NCBI RefSeq assembly: GCF_011386835.1
Contig: NC_088791.1
Span: 27,564,998 to 27,628,997 of the forward strand
Direction of reading: 5' to 3'
Length of the DNA stretch: 64,000 bases
DNA from: Chrysemys picta bellii
Lineage: Eukaryota; Chordata; Testudines; Emydidae
Positions 1 through 12,545 of the stretch are shown here, one piece after another. Made by a program: the position numbers and the translations under genes. Numbering within the stretch: position 1 is the first letter of the stretch; every line of letters starts with the position of its first letter. The notes under the pieces were generated by a model that saw nothing but the letters and a program-made list of their open reading frames with translations, was not told where the DNA came from and did not search any database.

Positions 1-666
1 ATTGACCAGTTCTATCCATAATTTAATAATCTGAACTACACAGAATCACTATGGGAAGTCTGTGTCTGATAGTATTGCCATTAAATCTGATCAATGTCAT
101 CAAAGAAGGGGAAAAGCAAGAACTATTCTTAAAACACACACTCCTGTACTATTATCAGGGACCATGGGTCTTTAACTCTGGACCACAGGGCTCTTAGGAG
201 CCAGAAAGTGCCAACCAACCAACGGTCACCAGCAATAGAAGCCGAACTGCTTGCTGGGTAGTTTCCATTAGAAGGAGAAATTGATGATAAGATTCAGATA
301 TTCTTGAATGCAATCCTGTTTGTTTACAAATAATGTACACAATATCCTGTTTCCCTGAACACAGTAAGAACAAACAGGAGGCAGTTCACTTCTTCAGATT
401 CCAACCCTGTTTTTCAGCCAACACTGCCCAAAAGAATCTCTCTCTCTCTCTCAGCTTTCTCCCAAGGTCACACTCACTGTGCTTCTCTGGCTGTCTCCTA
501 CCATTCTCACACTAACAAAGGTGAGAATCAATTTAATGCCCCACCCTGTGTATTTGCAATCAGTTGTAGAGAAACTCCTCTTATTCTTCCTGAGTTAGTT
601 CTTGCTCAGGCCTTCCCATGTGGCCCAGTATGTTGGCCAGTGGGTTTTATTATTTCAGCTATCTAA
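1..666. other. No gene recognised; short (CT)n tract
   Basis: Anonymous A/T-rich DNA. The only structured element seen is a short CT dinucleotide run at about 437-452. The short ORFs here have no domain features and are chance frames. Confidence 0.6.
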
Positions 667-1320
667 GGCCTTGGCTACACTTGCAGCTGTACAGCGCTGT
701 GAGGTAAACCTGTCTTTGTACAGCTGAGTAGGGAAAAGCGCTGCAGTCTGTCCACACTGACAGCTGACAGCGCAGTGGTGTGGCCACACTTGTAACATTT
801 GCACCTGTGTTGGGAGCGGTGCATTATGGGCAGCTATCCCAACATTCATGTGGCTGCAACATGCTTTTCAAAACAGGGGGGGTGGGGTGGATTGTGACAG
901 GGAGTGTGGGGGGGAGAGAGTGCTTTTTGAAGCATGTCAGCTCTCTATTTTGCAAATTCCGAACTCCCGGCCCCCTGCTCATTCATTTACTCACTCAAAG
1001 CAAGCTGCAAATTGTTTGCTTTTCTCTGTGGTACGAGCTTTAAAACCGGCACTTCTGCATTCCTGCAGCCGGTCACAACAATGGAGAGGACTGGCCACTT
1101 GACAAGGTGATTAGTACAGCGCTGCAAGCGTTTACACTCACACCTGTGAGTCGTAGCCACTCCGCTGCAGCTGTTATTCCTCTCGGAGATGTGGAGTACC
1201 TGCAGCGGTGTACCCAGGGACATACAGTGCTGCAAGAGCCCTGCCAGTGTGGACGGGGAGTGAGTTACAGCGCTGAGGGAGGCTTTACAGCACTGTAACT
1301 TGCAAGTGTAGCCAAGGCCT
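667..1320. mobile_element. Harbinger-like non-autonomous DNA transposon (MITE) with long terminal inverted repeats
   Basis: The left end GGCCTTGGCTACACTTGCA is matched exactly, inverted, by the right end TGCAAGTGTAGCCAAGGCC at 1301-1319. The inverted similarity continues inward in diverged form around the repeated motif CAGCGCTGT. The outer bases are TAAGGCC on the left and GGCCTTA on the right, so a TA or degenerate TWA target duplication is possible but not clear. The interior has no long ORF, so the element must have been moved by a transposase encoded elsewhere. The motif GGCTACACT resembles the termini of the large Harbinger at 54,682-63,331, which suggests the superfamily. I infer PIF/Harbinger; another superfamily is possible. 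Confidence 0.75.
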
Positions 1321-1570
1321 TACTCCATAATGGACCTTAATCACTGCTTCCATTTAGCCTGAATGAACAGGGGCTAACATGCCCATCAGCACAACAATAT
1401 AGAGGGGAAAAAAAGTGGAAACTTATCTTTAAAACTCACTGCATCTTACTAGATACTAAGATACAGTCTTGCTGTAATCAAGAATGAAGCGAGCAGAGAA
1501 CAGGTGACAAAGATTGCTGTTTTCAAACCTGATGCCTAATGTTAGGCACTTAAGTCTATATTTAGGCACC

Positions 1571-1858
1571 TAAGGCTATATCTACACTACAGACCTCACA
1601 GTGGCTCAGCTGTACCGCTGCAGCTGTGCCACTATAAGGTCTCCCGTGTAGCCGCTGTATGCCGACGGGAGAGAGCTCTCCCGCCGGCATAATTAAATCA
1701 CCTCCAATGAACGGTGGAAAAGCATCTCCGGCCAACATAGTGCTGTCCACACCGGCACTTTTGTCGGTGAAACTTATGTCGGACAGGGGGGTGGTTTTTT
1801 TCACACCTCTGACTGCCAAAGTTTTGCCAACAAAAGTGCTAGTGTAGACAAAGCCTTA
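1571..1858. mobile_element. Short MITE with TAAGGC termini
   Basis: The left end TAAGGCTATATCTACACTAC and the reverse complement of the right end (TAAGGCTTTGTCTACACTAG) agree at 17 of 20 positions. The 288-bp body contains short self-complementary blocks such as GCCGACGGGAGAGAGCTCTC but no coding capacity. The CTACACTA terminus is the same style as other Harbinger-type MITEs in this window (44,171-44,299 and 57,045-60,545). Confidence 0.75.
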
Positions 1859-4800
1859 GTTAAAAGGGGCTGATACTCAGAGTGGCTCTCATTGAACCAA
1901 TATGGACTGAAGGTCATAACAAATTTGAAAATCCTAGATTTTGTGGCACTGGAGGTCACAGGAAGTCAGACAACAAATACTAAGCAGGAGCTATTGGGTA
2001 AGCAGAGCTCAAACAGCTTAAAAAGCAGTTGGAACAAAATAACCCTCAGAATTCTCTGGGTTTCAGAACGGAGATTTTCTTGAATTTGTAGAACTTGTCG
2101 AAAATAAAGAACTTTCCTAGAAAAACAGTTAAGGGACACTTAGGAATCACAAGAACAGTAGTTTCTTTGGATGTCCAGGATAGATAGGGAAAGACTGCAG
2201 CAAAGCAGAACGAAGGAATAAAAATAGATGAATAAAAAACCTGATTTTTGCCTGACTTTTGTCCTACAACTCACTAGAGGAGAAAGCTGCTTAGTAACAT
2301 AAAAGCCTTTATTGGTGAAGGCATTTCTGTCACCCTCCAGTTCTCAGCAAAACTCCGTATCATCCATGCCAGCAAAACCTCTTTGGAGACGTGATTCCCT
2401 TCTCAAAGCTCCCCGAAAAGATCACAGAGTACTATTTTTGGAACATCAAGGACCCAAACCTGCACTCCTTTCATACCTGAAGCTCCCACTGAGTTACGTT
2501 TCCTTGAGCCCCTGGCTAATTTTTGTGGCTTTTCAATCCCATTTTCTTATTTTTATTTTTTTCTTCCCTTTTTTTGTGTGTGAAAGACCCAGACTGCACA
2601 GGAGGAAGTGATTGACTGCAGGGAGAACATTTAAAAATAATTATACACAAAATGCTGTCAAGTGCACAGGGTGAACAAAGTGACAAAACAGAGAAACATT
2701 ATTTTCTAATCTCTTTCAGTTGGCATAATTTTAGGTGCTATTTGTAACACTAGTAGATAAAGCAACTCCAGAGAGAAGTGTAATTTTTAATCTGGTGTCC
2801 CTTAAATAGTTCAATGAATTAAAACAAGGGGATACCTCCAAATACCAAAGTGCAACAGACCAGGCACATTAGGGAATGAGATGAGAAGGCCCCTTAATGT
2901 GTGGAGGTCAATCTTCCTTGTTTCCTTTCATGTTTGTTATTAGCTTCATATTCTTTTGATGTGTGGCAGATTTTTTTGCGGGGGGGAGAGTTTGCATTAG
3001 TAAATGTCATTCTATGTGTTATTTGGTCTTTGTAATTGTGTGATATGCAATTAGTATGGACAGAAACACAGAATAGTGTGATATAACAATCAACATGGGA
3101 ATGCCAGGAGAGAATCTACTCCTCAAGCATAACAGATTTTAACCTAAAATTGTTATATTTTAAACTATTTTCAAAATGGTAGCGATGTTTAGATTATTAT
3201 GAACTATGGCGTGTGTAACGGTCTGGAAGCGGTCTCCTGTGAACACTCCCTAGTAGCTGGTGTTTTGGATCCTGCCGGGGCCTGAAACAGTGAGTCAGCA
3301 AGACTCCTTTACCAGGTGAGGTTTATGGATATAAAGAGGATGGGAATAGCCTTCTACCCTAAGAGAGTCTGTGGATCTGATGGACGAACTAGGGTCTTGG
3401 TTGAACAGCTTTGAGGCATGAACCCTAGAAGCAACCAAACCTAGTGAGAAGGCATGGGATGGACTTCATGTTATCTTCCAGTTCATTTCTCTGTTAACAA
3501 GGGCTACATCCCATGGGAAGAGGGTGAGTTTTGATTTTGCACAGTGCGTGGACTGTCTTTTAGAGCAGATTGGGAAATAGGTGTATTTTGGTGTTGCTCA
3601 TGAATAATAATCAGAATGACATGGATTATTCATGTCTCTGGTGAAGTGTTACTAGACAGAGCACTATACCCAATCACAAGATGAATTGCCAACAGAAAAC
3701 AGTGCTATCAGAAATATGACCAAAAAATTCTTTTTGGATCCTCTAGCCATTTTTCTGTTCCTCCTTTGTATAAGAAAGAGTGGCATGCCATTCAGTGGTT
3801 AATTACTACCATTATCTGCCTCATCTGCCTTGAAATCAGCCTGTCAGATTTTAAAAGTTTTATTATGTAGCAGGAACTGAGCTTTCTGCAAATAGAAATG
3901 GCAAGATTTATCTTTTCATGTGAGCATTTGGAAAATTCTTGAATGCTTCTGAAAACATTCATAAAGCCTGTTAGGCTGGAAGTTAAACTACTGTCCCTAA
4001 CAGAGCAAGTAACATAATCATAGCAGATCTAATGAGCAGTAGGCTTCCATTCAGAGTTCTGGTCCCCTATTCCATGAAGTCTGAATACAGAATCTGTTAA
4101 AATCCTTTTTTTCCCCCTATTACTATGCAAGAAAATGCTGCAAACAAAGAAGCCAGGTCACTTATCAATCTATCCATATAAACTCCTGTAATTCTTCACC
4201 GGAAAAGGCACATAGAATCTTACTCCTTGGGTTTTTTAAAACTTTTATAAACATTTTGATATTTCTTGCATACTCTACACAGTCTCTGACCCTCCGCATT
4301 CCCTGCTAGCAGAGTCGGGCTTCAACACCCATGGATGACTGTGTAAAAGATAACTGCCAGATCCTGCTTGGTAGTCTACAAATAAAAGGAGGAAGTGCTG
4401 TGTTTACCTTAGGTGTTGGCTAAACAAGAGGCCATTCATGATGTTCTATCAAAAAGGTGCTAGAACAGCCCTACAAGCCAGCCCCAAACCAAACAAGTTT
4501 GGCTAAGAAGTTTCCGACCTCTTGATTCTCCCATTCAGTAGGACAGTCTTGCTCCTGCCGTGCATAGCTGTGGGCAGCTTTACATCTATTGTGTGCCCCA
4601 GAATCCTGTACAAGTGCTGCCACAGCCCCTCCTTCGCAGCACTGCTGCAACCAAGGCAAAGGATGCTTGCTGGACACATTTGGAAAAGAAAAGGCACTTT
4701 CTGCAGATGAGTGAGTGGAAGCAGATACCACATGTAGCCCTCCAAAAGTCTTCTCTCCTCCTCATCGCCGGGGAAAGCAGTGACATTGTCTTAGGCCAGC

Positions 4801-5406
4801 CAATTATTCAGGAATATTTTTCATTATAAGAATTTAGGGGAAGATTTTCAAAGACATGAAGAGAAGTGAGGCACCCAATGTCCTCTTGGGTTTGGATGCC
4901 TAGCTGCCTTTCATGCCTTTCCCCTTAATCATATGTAACCTTTGGGTGGGCTAGAGTTCACTTCATTACCCTTCTCCAGTGCCTACAAACCCCCCAACTC
5001 CCATAGAAGAGTAGCTGGAGACCCAGTACAATGTCATCCAAGTACATCAGACCGAGTCTCTAAGGATTTTCAGCAAGGATTGCACAGGGTCAACCTCCCC
5101 ACATTCAAGTCCCAAAAGGAACTAAAGAAATGAATTTAATTAAATAACTTTATAAAATCTTATGATAGAGAAACAAATAATCTAATTTTTACAACATGAC
5201 ATGGCTATGTTATAATCCACAGACATTACCTTCATAGTTATACAGAAACATAAATTAAAAAAAAACAAATTAAAATCTGATCAGTTCAGTCCCCACAGAA
5301 ATACAGTGAGAAGAAACTGAAACTTCCCAAAAGCTTAGGTTTTGTTCACCTAAGTCTCAGCTCAGCTTTTCCCAACTCACACAGGGCACATGGCCTTCTG
5401 CAAAGC
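1859..5406. other. Unassigned non-coding DNA
   Basis: No gene, RNA or intact element was recognised. About 4836-4935 carries GATTTTCAAAGACA followed by inverted GGCACCCAA/GGATGCCTA blocks, and looks like a decayed copy of a palindromic amniote repeat related to 12,208-12,316. Short ORFs near 4470-4830 occur on both strands in overlapping frames and show no domain pattern. Confidence 0.5.
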
Positions 5407-5535
5407 AGGGCTTGACAAAGCCCTGGCTGGGATGATTTAGCTGGGAATTGGTCCTGCTTTGAGCAGGAGGTTGGACTAGATGACCTCTTGAGGTCCCTTC
5501 CAACTCTGATATTCTATGATTCTATGATTCTATGA
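5407..5535 (+). mobile_element. CR1 LINE 3' end (lineage A), severely 5'-truncated
   Basis: The sequence from GGCTTGACAAAGCCC to the ATTCTATGATTCTATGA tail is nearly identical to the last 130 bp of the long CR1 at 57,270-60,478. It holds the last codons of ORF2 and the short 3' UTR ending in the 8-bp repeats typical of CR1. Extreme 5' truncation is normal for CR1 insertion. Confidence 0.95.
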
Positions 5536-5790
5536 AAGCAGCTGCCCTCACTGCTTGCCCTCATGGAGTCTGACCCCAGCAACAGGGAACCTATTGGAGC
5601 AGTCTCAAAACTACCACACCCAATTCCAGAAGCTTCTGGATGTGGAGTGCTTAATCTGCCTAGCAACAACGGCCCACATGGTAGGCTCACCCCTACCTCC
5701 CCCCAGTGGGTCTCTTAAAGAGATATCTCCCTATTAGGCTCATGGATTACACATACACATGTGTGGATGCTGCCTGTATACTGATGTACA

Positions 5791-6845
5791 TTAGTTTCTG
5801 ATTTCTGTGGTGCAGCAGCTAAGCGTGGATTTTTCAGGTAATTTTGCTGTTGTCTTGATGTATGTCAAAGAGTTATTATCGGTTTTTACAGTGAACTTGG
5901 CCCTATCGAGGTAGTCATGGAACCTCTCTGTGATGGCCCATTTCAATGCCAGGAACTCCACTTGATGAGCAGGGTAGTTTCTCTCAGGTGGTGTGAGACC
6001 TCGACTTGCAAATGCTAACGGTCGGAGTTTGCCCTCACACTCTCGATAAAGGACAGCGCCTAAACCAATGTAGCTTGCGTCGACATGAAGTTCATATGGC
6101 TGGGTGGGATCAGCGTACACCAAAACAGGTGCTTGAGTGAGCTGTTGAATGATTTTACGGAAAGCTTCTTCACACTCAGCAGTCCACCGCTTTCCAAAAG
6201 GTGCACCCACATTAAAGTATTGATGCCGAGGTGGGTTCCCCTTCTTATTATTTGTGGGGGGATATCCCTTGGTGAGCTCTGTGAGTGCATGTACAATGTG
6301 CAAAAAATTCTTTATGAACCTGCAGTAACAGCCACAGAATCCCAGAAACAGCTGTAATTCCTTGAGAGTCGCAGGCCTCGGCCAGATGGTTACCGCCTTC
6401 ACCTTCTCTGGGTCTATAGCTATACCATCTGCAGACACTGTGTCCCATGTACCGCACGGATGTCTGGCAGAAGATGCACTTGTCTAAGGATAACTTGAGG
6501 CCAGCCTGTTCCAAACGATTCAGGACTTTGCATAGCTGAGTCTCGTGTTCTTCTAAAGTGCGCCCGAATACTACAATGTCATCCAACTACACCAGACACT
6601 CTAACAGGTGCATGTCCCCTACCACTCGCTCCATGAGTCGCTGAAACGTGGCTGGAGCTCCAGATACTCTCTGGGGCATGCGATTAAATTGGTAAAACCC
6701 TAAGGGGCAGAAGAATGCTGTCTTCTCCCGGTCCTCTACATGGGCATTTGATAGTATCCACTGCGGAGGTCAAGGACAGAGAACCAGCAGCTACCATTCA
6801 GGCTATCCAAGGTGTCATCCACCCGGGAACGACCCTGCTGTTCAC
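5791..6845 (-). pseudogene. Ty3/gypsy retrotransposon pol fragment (reverse transcriptase to RNase H), decayed
   Basis: Read on the minus strand, the segment runs from the reverse transcriptase palm to RNase H. At about 6586-6550 the palm motif LDDIVVFGR is visible with both catalytic aspartates, but the residue before it is now a TAG stop. The palm and thumb then lead to a tether (PEKVKAV, FLGFCGCYCRFI) at 6410-6300. The RNase H start follows, with the DASYIGLGAVL motif near 6070 and NYPAHQVEFLALKWA near 5960. Two frames must be combined (6586-6248 and 6438-5791), so there is at least one frameshift plus stops. Upstream palm remnants extend weakly to about 6845. No gag, protease, integrase or LTR is adjacent, so this is an isolated dead fragment. 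I am sure of the family but not of the outer boundaries. Confidence 0.88.
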
Positions 6846-6884
6846 CCAGTGTTTTATGTATCCAAACTGTATTGCATGTCTATT

Positions 6885-6985
6885 TTAGATTGTAAGCCCC
6901 TGGGAACAGTGACCATAGCTTCCTTTCTCTCCTGTAGTACACCAAATATACTGCCAGCATTCAATAAATAATCATAAATAATGGG
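6885..6985 (+). repeat. Ancient amniote interspersed repeat (GATTGTAAGCCCCTGGG type)
   Basis: The stretch TTAGATTGTAAGCCCCTGGG followed by an AATAAATAATCATAAATAA tail is a family I recognise as recurrent in reptile and bird DNA. Reverse-oriented relatives are at 13,718-13,812 and 30,295-30,405. Its origin (old LINE 3' end or SINE) cannot be decided here. Confidence 0.5.
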
Positions 6986-7213
6986 TCAGTGGAGCACTTT
7001 GGGTCTATGGTGAGACGAGGAGGAAATTTTACCCGTCACTTATTACTCAAGCGACTCCTAGCAGCTGATCTGATTTTGGAATAGCATTGGTCTTGACCTC
7101 ATCAAGAAAGTCATTTGCTTCCCCTCTCTAATTTAGTAAGACACTTGTAATCACAAGTGTTTAGAGAGAACAGCAAAGTAATAACCCCTAGAAGGCTCAC
7201 ATTTTTCAGACTA

Positions 7214-7523
7214 CCAATCAAAAGAATGGCTAAGAGGTTGTATAAATATGTCTGCAGAGAATTAATCAGGTAAGTGCTGAGACTGTTGCAAAGGCAATGT
7301 ATTCAGCCTTTGAAGGATGAAGACTCTTGCATTATTCTCTGTAAGTGCTGTTTATCTGACTGTCCTTGCCATAAAAGCATGTTATGGTCTATCTGAAACT
7401 TCAGTCTGTGTATTTATACTTTGGCAAGGAGCAGCCTGCAATGCTCTCTACTATTCATCTTCACACCAAAGAAATATTGATGAGCTCCCTCAGAAAACAT
7501 GCATAAACATTGGAATGGTGTAA
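7214..7523 (+). other. Speculative promoter and signal-peptide ORF
   Basis: A CCAAT box (7214-7218) lies 22 bp before a TATAAATA box (7241-7248). This would place a start site near 7270, 46 bp before an ATG at 7317. The 68-codon ORF begins with a hydrophobic, secretion-like stretch (MKTLALFS, then a long aliphatic run to about residue 24), but its C-terminal part has no recognisable domain. The donor-like sequence GTAAGTGCTG occurs twice, at 7270 and 7341. If the second is used, only eight residues are coded in this exon. No continuation exon is identifiable. It could equally be chance. I do not assign a function. Confidence 0.15.
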
Positions 7524-8317
7524 ATCCCTCAGGCAGAGACTGCATACCAACTCTATCACCAACAATCGGCATGTACCCTAATTGAATGGGTCAGGTAGGA
7601 ACAATAATATCACCAGGAGGTGAAGCCTTTCCAAATCTTCAAATAGACTGAGACTCTAACAGCATTGCATTTAGGTAGTTTGGACAATATAGCCTTCACA
7701 GAGACTGCTTTCATTAATTTTGGTTCACCTGACAGCTCCAAAAAGGATTTGTAGGTAACTCCAATGCAAAAAACGTCAAAAAGTCAAAAGCATGTGACAT
7801 GTTACAAGGTCAAACCAGACTGAACAAAATGAATGACTTATTTATGCAGCTTCCTCTTTGCACAGCACTAACTAGGAATCTGTGACATTTATTAAATTTC
7901 CTCTTTCCTCTGTATAACACCTGTGTATAAAATTTGCAGAAGAACTAATAAAGATGTTAATATGTTGCAACCCTAATGCTGAATTTCAAATGTTGCTGGA
8001 AATCCAATAATTGTCATGCTAAATATTGTCATGCCTTTGAATAGCAAATACAATAACTTGAGATAAAAACCCTTTTTTAAATGCTCCATTTAATCCTACA
8101 AACCTGAAATTTTTCATGGAAGTGCCACAGTATATTATTAAGGCCTGTACATTTGGTGTTCCTTGTTATAATCCTCCCATATCAAATAACTTCTCTGTGA
8201 TGCCATCTATCTGTAATTGTCCACATATATTTTCTATCAAAGCTATTAGATGTAGTAGAGGCAGGGTGATGAGTGGGTCGAGCAGGGGACGGGGAGTAAA
8301 AAAAAACTGGTTTTATT

Positions 8318-8475
8318 CCTGATTCTGCCACTGACTCACTCTTTGGCTGTGGGAAAATGATTTAGCTCTCTCAGCATCAGTATTTCTATTTGTGAAAGGA
8401 GGATAATTTTAACAGTAAATTGGACCACATGCTTGCCGAGGTACTGTGGGGAAGAATACTTCACAGACAAGGAAA
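8318..8475 (+). repeat. MIR-like core-SINE relic
   Basis: The series CTGATTCTGCCACTGACT, then TGGCTGTGGGAAAATGATTTAGC, then CTCAGCATCAGTATTTCTATTTGTGAAAGGAGGATAATT (described here by its pieces) follows the order of the conserved core of tRNA-derived MIR SINEs. It is diverged and certainly inactive. Confidence 0.55.
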
Positions 8476-11420
8476 TAGATGGGATGATGAAATAGATCTT
8501 TACCTTTTTTATCGTCTATGACTACATAATGACACTTACCCATCTTTATAAAATGCATTCGGATCCTTGGGGCACAAATTATTAATTATTTTAATCAGAA
8601 ATATGTGCGTTTCTTGTCTACTACTTGTCTTTCACTATTGGCACATTCTTTTCATGGGAACAAGAGGAAGCTTTGCTCAGAGGAGTGTAACTGATCGTTT
8701 CCATTTGTAAAAGGCAAATTATTAGACCCACTGTATACAAATTCATTAAAGTATTGTTCCCTCAGAGATCACTCTAAATTGTGTATTAGTTTTCTGAAAA
8801 AGGAGAATAGTCCAGTCATCACCACCAGTGCTCTCCTTATGCACAGATATAGATAATCTTCCTGTGCCATTTGTTTTCTATGGCCTAGTTCCAGCAATAG
8901 CCATTGTAAGTGTCCTCTTTATAAAACACATCGAAACATAGCATGTGAGCTGAGCATGATTCCTGGTGGAGACCACACTCCACTTGGTGCAGGTCTGGGG
9001 GAAGTGGCAAAGGTGGCTTTCCTCAATCCTAGTCTCAGTTCCTGGAACAGGTTTGAACAGCCTCAGGGCTGCTCTGACTTGTGCCTTGTTGCCTAATGGC
9101 CCCAAGAGGCCATTCCAGCAGCTCAGAATAGTTAGAGGGCAGTGTTGCCCCAGTCACACCCCATTTCTTCCATCATACCCCCCTGTGTTGGGAGCTGTGA
9201 TGGGGATAGCATAGGGGCATTATGCTGGCTGTGACACCAAGAGAATTCTCGTCTCCAGGGCTATATCCATTGGCTTTACAGACCTTTGTGCCAGCACAGC
9301 ACAGCTGGCACAAAGGGGTCAGAGTGTAATGATGAATCAGTCCCATTGACTCTGTTCTCCAGCCCCATGCATGTGTAACTGAGCACAGAGCCCCTTCAGT
9401 CAGGCTGTGTGCTCATTTCCAGAATTTCAGCCTAAATACTTTCTCAGGCATAACTCCTGCCACTGAAGATGTTGCTGGAGTAGAGACTTCAAGGTTCAGC
9501 CTAAATAATCCAGTTATCCGGGAAATTTTAGCTAGTGATCCATCTGTAGAGCTCCACTTGTACAATAACTTTTTATTCAAACTTAGGGACAAATACTGAC
9601 CTACTTTCCACATACACACATATCAGGAGAACAACACACAAGCCTGTATGGTTGGAGGGGGATCTTGCAGAAGATGGCTGTCCTACATCTGGATGCCCTG
9701 AAAGGAAGCAGAATGTCCCCTCCACAGGGCCTTCACAACAGCAGCAGTGGAGAGACATACCAGTCCATGGCTTAAGGTCATGTGACACATCAGCTATGCC
9801 ATGGTTTCTGTGCACAGTACCCTGGGATTTTTTCCTAATTTAAATGCAATAGATTTCATAAAGGGAGGGGAGGAGGCTTTCTACAGTGGCAGCCTATTCA
9901 TAGTATTACTGCAGTCGTTCCTTTTTTGCCCTGAACATGAATTTATGTTTATGTGGTATTGAAAATAATGGTGGGGGAGGAAGGGAGGGGCATACCAGTG
10001 CATGATGGATGATGATATGTGTTGAAAACATCTCTATTATCTTTGGGGACTGTCCCTCTGAAATCTACCAGACTAACTTTATTTATTTATTTATTTTAAA
10101 TGAGGTTTGTGTGTGCAGGCATTTGAAGGAAATCATAAATACTGACAAGAAATCTCAGGACCTTGATTTGATTCCTCATATTACTCAAACAAATGTGACT
10201 CTCACCCAGTACATGCGGCATCTTTGTGTTCCCACTGTTCAGCCTTCAGATGAAACAACCCCTTTATTTTGACTTTCCTTGTTGATTAATAGATCAAAAC
10301 TGATTTTCAAAGATTCCACCCTACAAATCACTGTGATAGTTGGAGATTAAAGTTGATGACCAATGTTATCTTTTATAATGAATGGAAATCAAAATAGTGA
10401 AATGTATTTAGAGTATTGATCAGAAGATAGCACTGTGCCAAACACAGTAGCAATGACTGCTGGCAATAAACTGACTTCTCTCTTCTCTCTGTTTTGCACA
10501 GTCCTGCTAAGCCAATCCTCACTAGAATGAGCACAAAACAAAATGAGTAACTGCTTTTGTACATCAACATTAAATGGAAAGAAGCTTGAGGAGCCTTCAA
10601 TGGAGAAGAATGTTGACAAGTGCAAAAATGCCTGATTGGTAAGAGCTGCCTTCTAAACATAGATCAGCCAGGCATGGAAGTGATTTTCTGAAGAGAGATG
10701 CAATCATGGATTACACACCAGCTCATTAGAAACTGTCACTGAATACAGCATTCAGAAGACATGCATGAAAAGTCACATTTAGGGAATAAATTAAAAGGGA
10801 TGTAGTTGTTGCTAGGTAAAACTTATGTAATATATGCATTGAAAAGGTTTGTAAACTCATTTTTTTATTCAACTGAAAAGCAAAAAGCTTTAAAACCTTT
10901 CACAGTAGAGAGAGACAGTTAACTCAAGACTATTTCTGTTCCAGTAGCCAGGAAACTGATAGGACATCACTCTTAAATAAGCATTTATAAATAGACTCTG
11001 AATGTTTCCATCTCCTAGAGGAAAAAGTATAACTTTTACTGCAGCATTTCTGCACTTTGTTTATTTCACTGTATAATACATTGGTTAAAATGTAAAGCTT
11101 CTCAATTTTTACTGCATATGTCCTCTGTTTAATTTATGTCTGTAACAAACTTATAACTGAAGAATTATTTCTGACATATATTATAGTTCTGTGAAGGCAT
11201 ATATACAATAAGTTTCATCTTTCTGAATGTCATAATACTGTTGATTCTCATGCAACATAGACTTGCTCCTATTTAAGGTGGCAAAATAAAACCACTTATT
11301 TACAAAAAGAAAAGGGAGGGGTGAAATTACTTGACACCTGAAATGTAACACACAGCTGCAGTTAAGCACTTTTGTATTTTTTCCTGTTCTATGTCATATA
11401 ATCACTTAAATGAAATCCAG

Positions 11421-11492
11421 TGGCCTGTGTTCTACAGGAGGTCAGAGAAGATGATCTAATGGTCCCATCTGGCCTTACAATCTATGAATCTG
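11421..11492 (+). mobile_element. Old CR1-like 3' tail (lineage C)
   Basis: GGCCTGTGTTCTACAGGAGG, GATGATCTAATGGTCCC and CTATGAATCTGA form the 3'-terminal block seen also at 19,800-19,880 and 33,630-33,690. This tail type matches the turtle CR1-related LINE end that is shared with some tRNA-derived SINEs. Only the tail is present. Confidence 0.7.
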
Positions 11493-12207
11493 ACTAGTAA
11501 ACAGGTACATTTTACAGAAAACTATGTAAAAGCTCTGGGCCAGATTCACTGCTATGCTCTGGCTGCTTTGTGTGGTGTGATGCAGCTGGAGCACAGCAGT
11601 GACTGTGGCCCTTCACGTTTTATTTTGCTTATGTGGTGTGAGAGGCATATTACCACCGAGTTATTCTGACTTCTGTGCAACATTTTGTTGCTATTCATAA
11701 GGTTCCTTGCCAAGCAAACTCATTCTGGAAAGCAATTGAATAGTAAGAGCAGTCTGAGGCCTGGAATGTGAGCAGATAATTATTCTAGAGAGGGGTATTT
11801 TAGAAGTGAGCAGCCTTTGTATTATTTCCTGAAGCAATTCTAAGTTCAGAAGATTTGGAAGGCCACTATGATACTTGCTGGCATTCAGAAAAAGAAGCTA
11901 GAATAACAATTGATTATTATTACAGGCCCCAATAACAAATAGCTCTTGAAGAGGTACAGAGATAAAACAGGATTTTAACTTCCGGTTGTAAATGAGTCAC
12001 TGCAAAACAAAACTCTTCTGCATCTAAGTGCATGAATCTCAGTTATGCTTCTTTGGCTGAAGACAATGTCTGTGACCAAATTGTCAATAAATAATGACTA
12101 GTTATTAAATAGCAATGTTAGCTGTCTGTCAAGGTACTTATATGGCCCTGATCACCATAGTAACTGCACACCTAACATATATGCTTGCCAAATACGTTTA
12201 CAGATAA

Positions 12208-12316
12208 ATTTGGGTGGGATTTTCAAACACTCTGTCCCTTAGCCCAAGTCTGCATCCATTGTAGCCAATGGGAGTTTCGTTTGACTTCAGTGGATGCTGA
12301 GCACTTTTGAAAGTCA
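12208..12316. repeat. Palindromic repeat (GATTTTCAAA type)
   Basis: The left arm GGTGGGATTTTCAAACACTC is complementary to the right arm GCACTTTTGAAAGTCACACCC with mismatches, around a centre containing CAATGGGAGTTTCGTTTGAC. It fits an old MITE-like palindromic family. No coding content. Confidence 0.6.
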
Positions 12317-12423
12317 CACCCAAAAGTTGTCATCCAACATAAATCTATTCCTAGTCTCTGTCACCAAAATAAAGAGGAAGGATATAACATAAGTGACTTA
12401 CATGGGTGGGTTTGGAAGCTCAT

Positions 12424-12545
12424 TAAGGCCCCAATTCAGCAAGGTATTTAAGCATGTGAGCAATCCCCCTGAAATCAATGGGACAACTCACATGCTCAAA
12501 GTTAGGCACATTTAGGCCTACCTTGCTAAATGGGGTCTTAATAAA
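12424..12545. repeat. Palindromic repeat (CCCCAATTCAGCA type)
   Basis: GGCCCCAATTCAGCAAGGTA at the left and TACCTTGCTAAATGGGGTC at the right are inverted copies, with CATGTGAGCAATCC/CAACTCACATGC inside. It is a fold-back family widespread in sauropsids, decayed here. Confidence 0.7.

Larger units (their letters stand above)
6986..11420. other. Unassigned non-coding DNA with minor repeats
   Basis: Apart from the weak candidate at 7214-7523 and the MIR-like repeat at 8318-8475, nothing coding is supported. An inverted pair GTGCCAGC/GCTGGCAC at about 9290-9315 marks a small palindromic repeat fragment. An (ATTT)n tract lies at 10,078-10,097. Confidence 0.5.

Noticed and set aside
10389..10660. 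Hydrophobic minus-strand ORFs with signal-like starts
   Set aside because: Two overlapping frames of similar length with no domain and no promoter context; hydrophobicity follows from T-rich codons.
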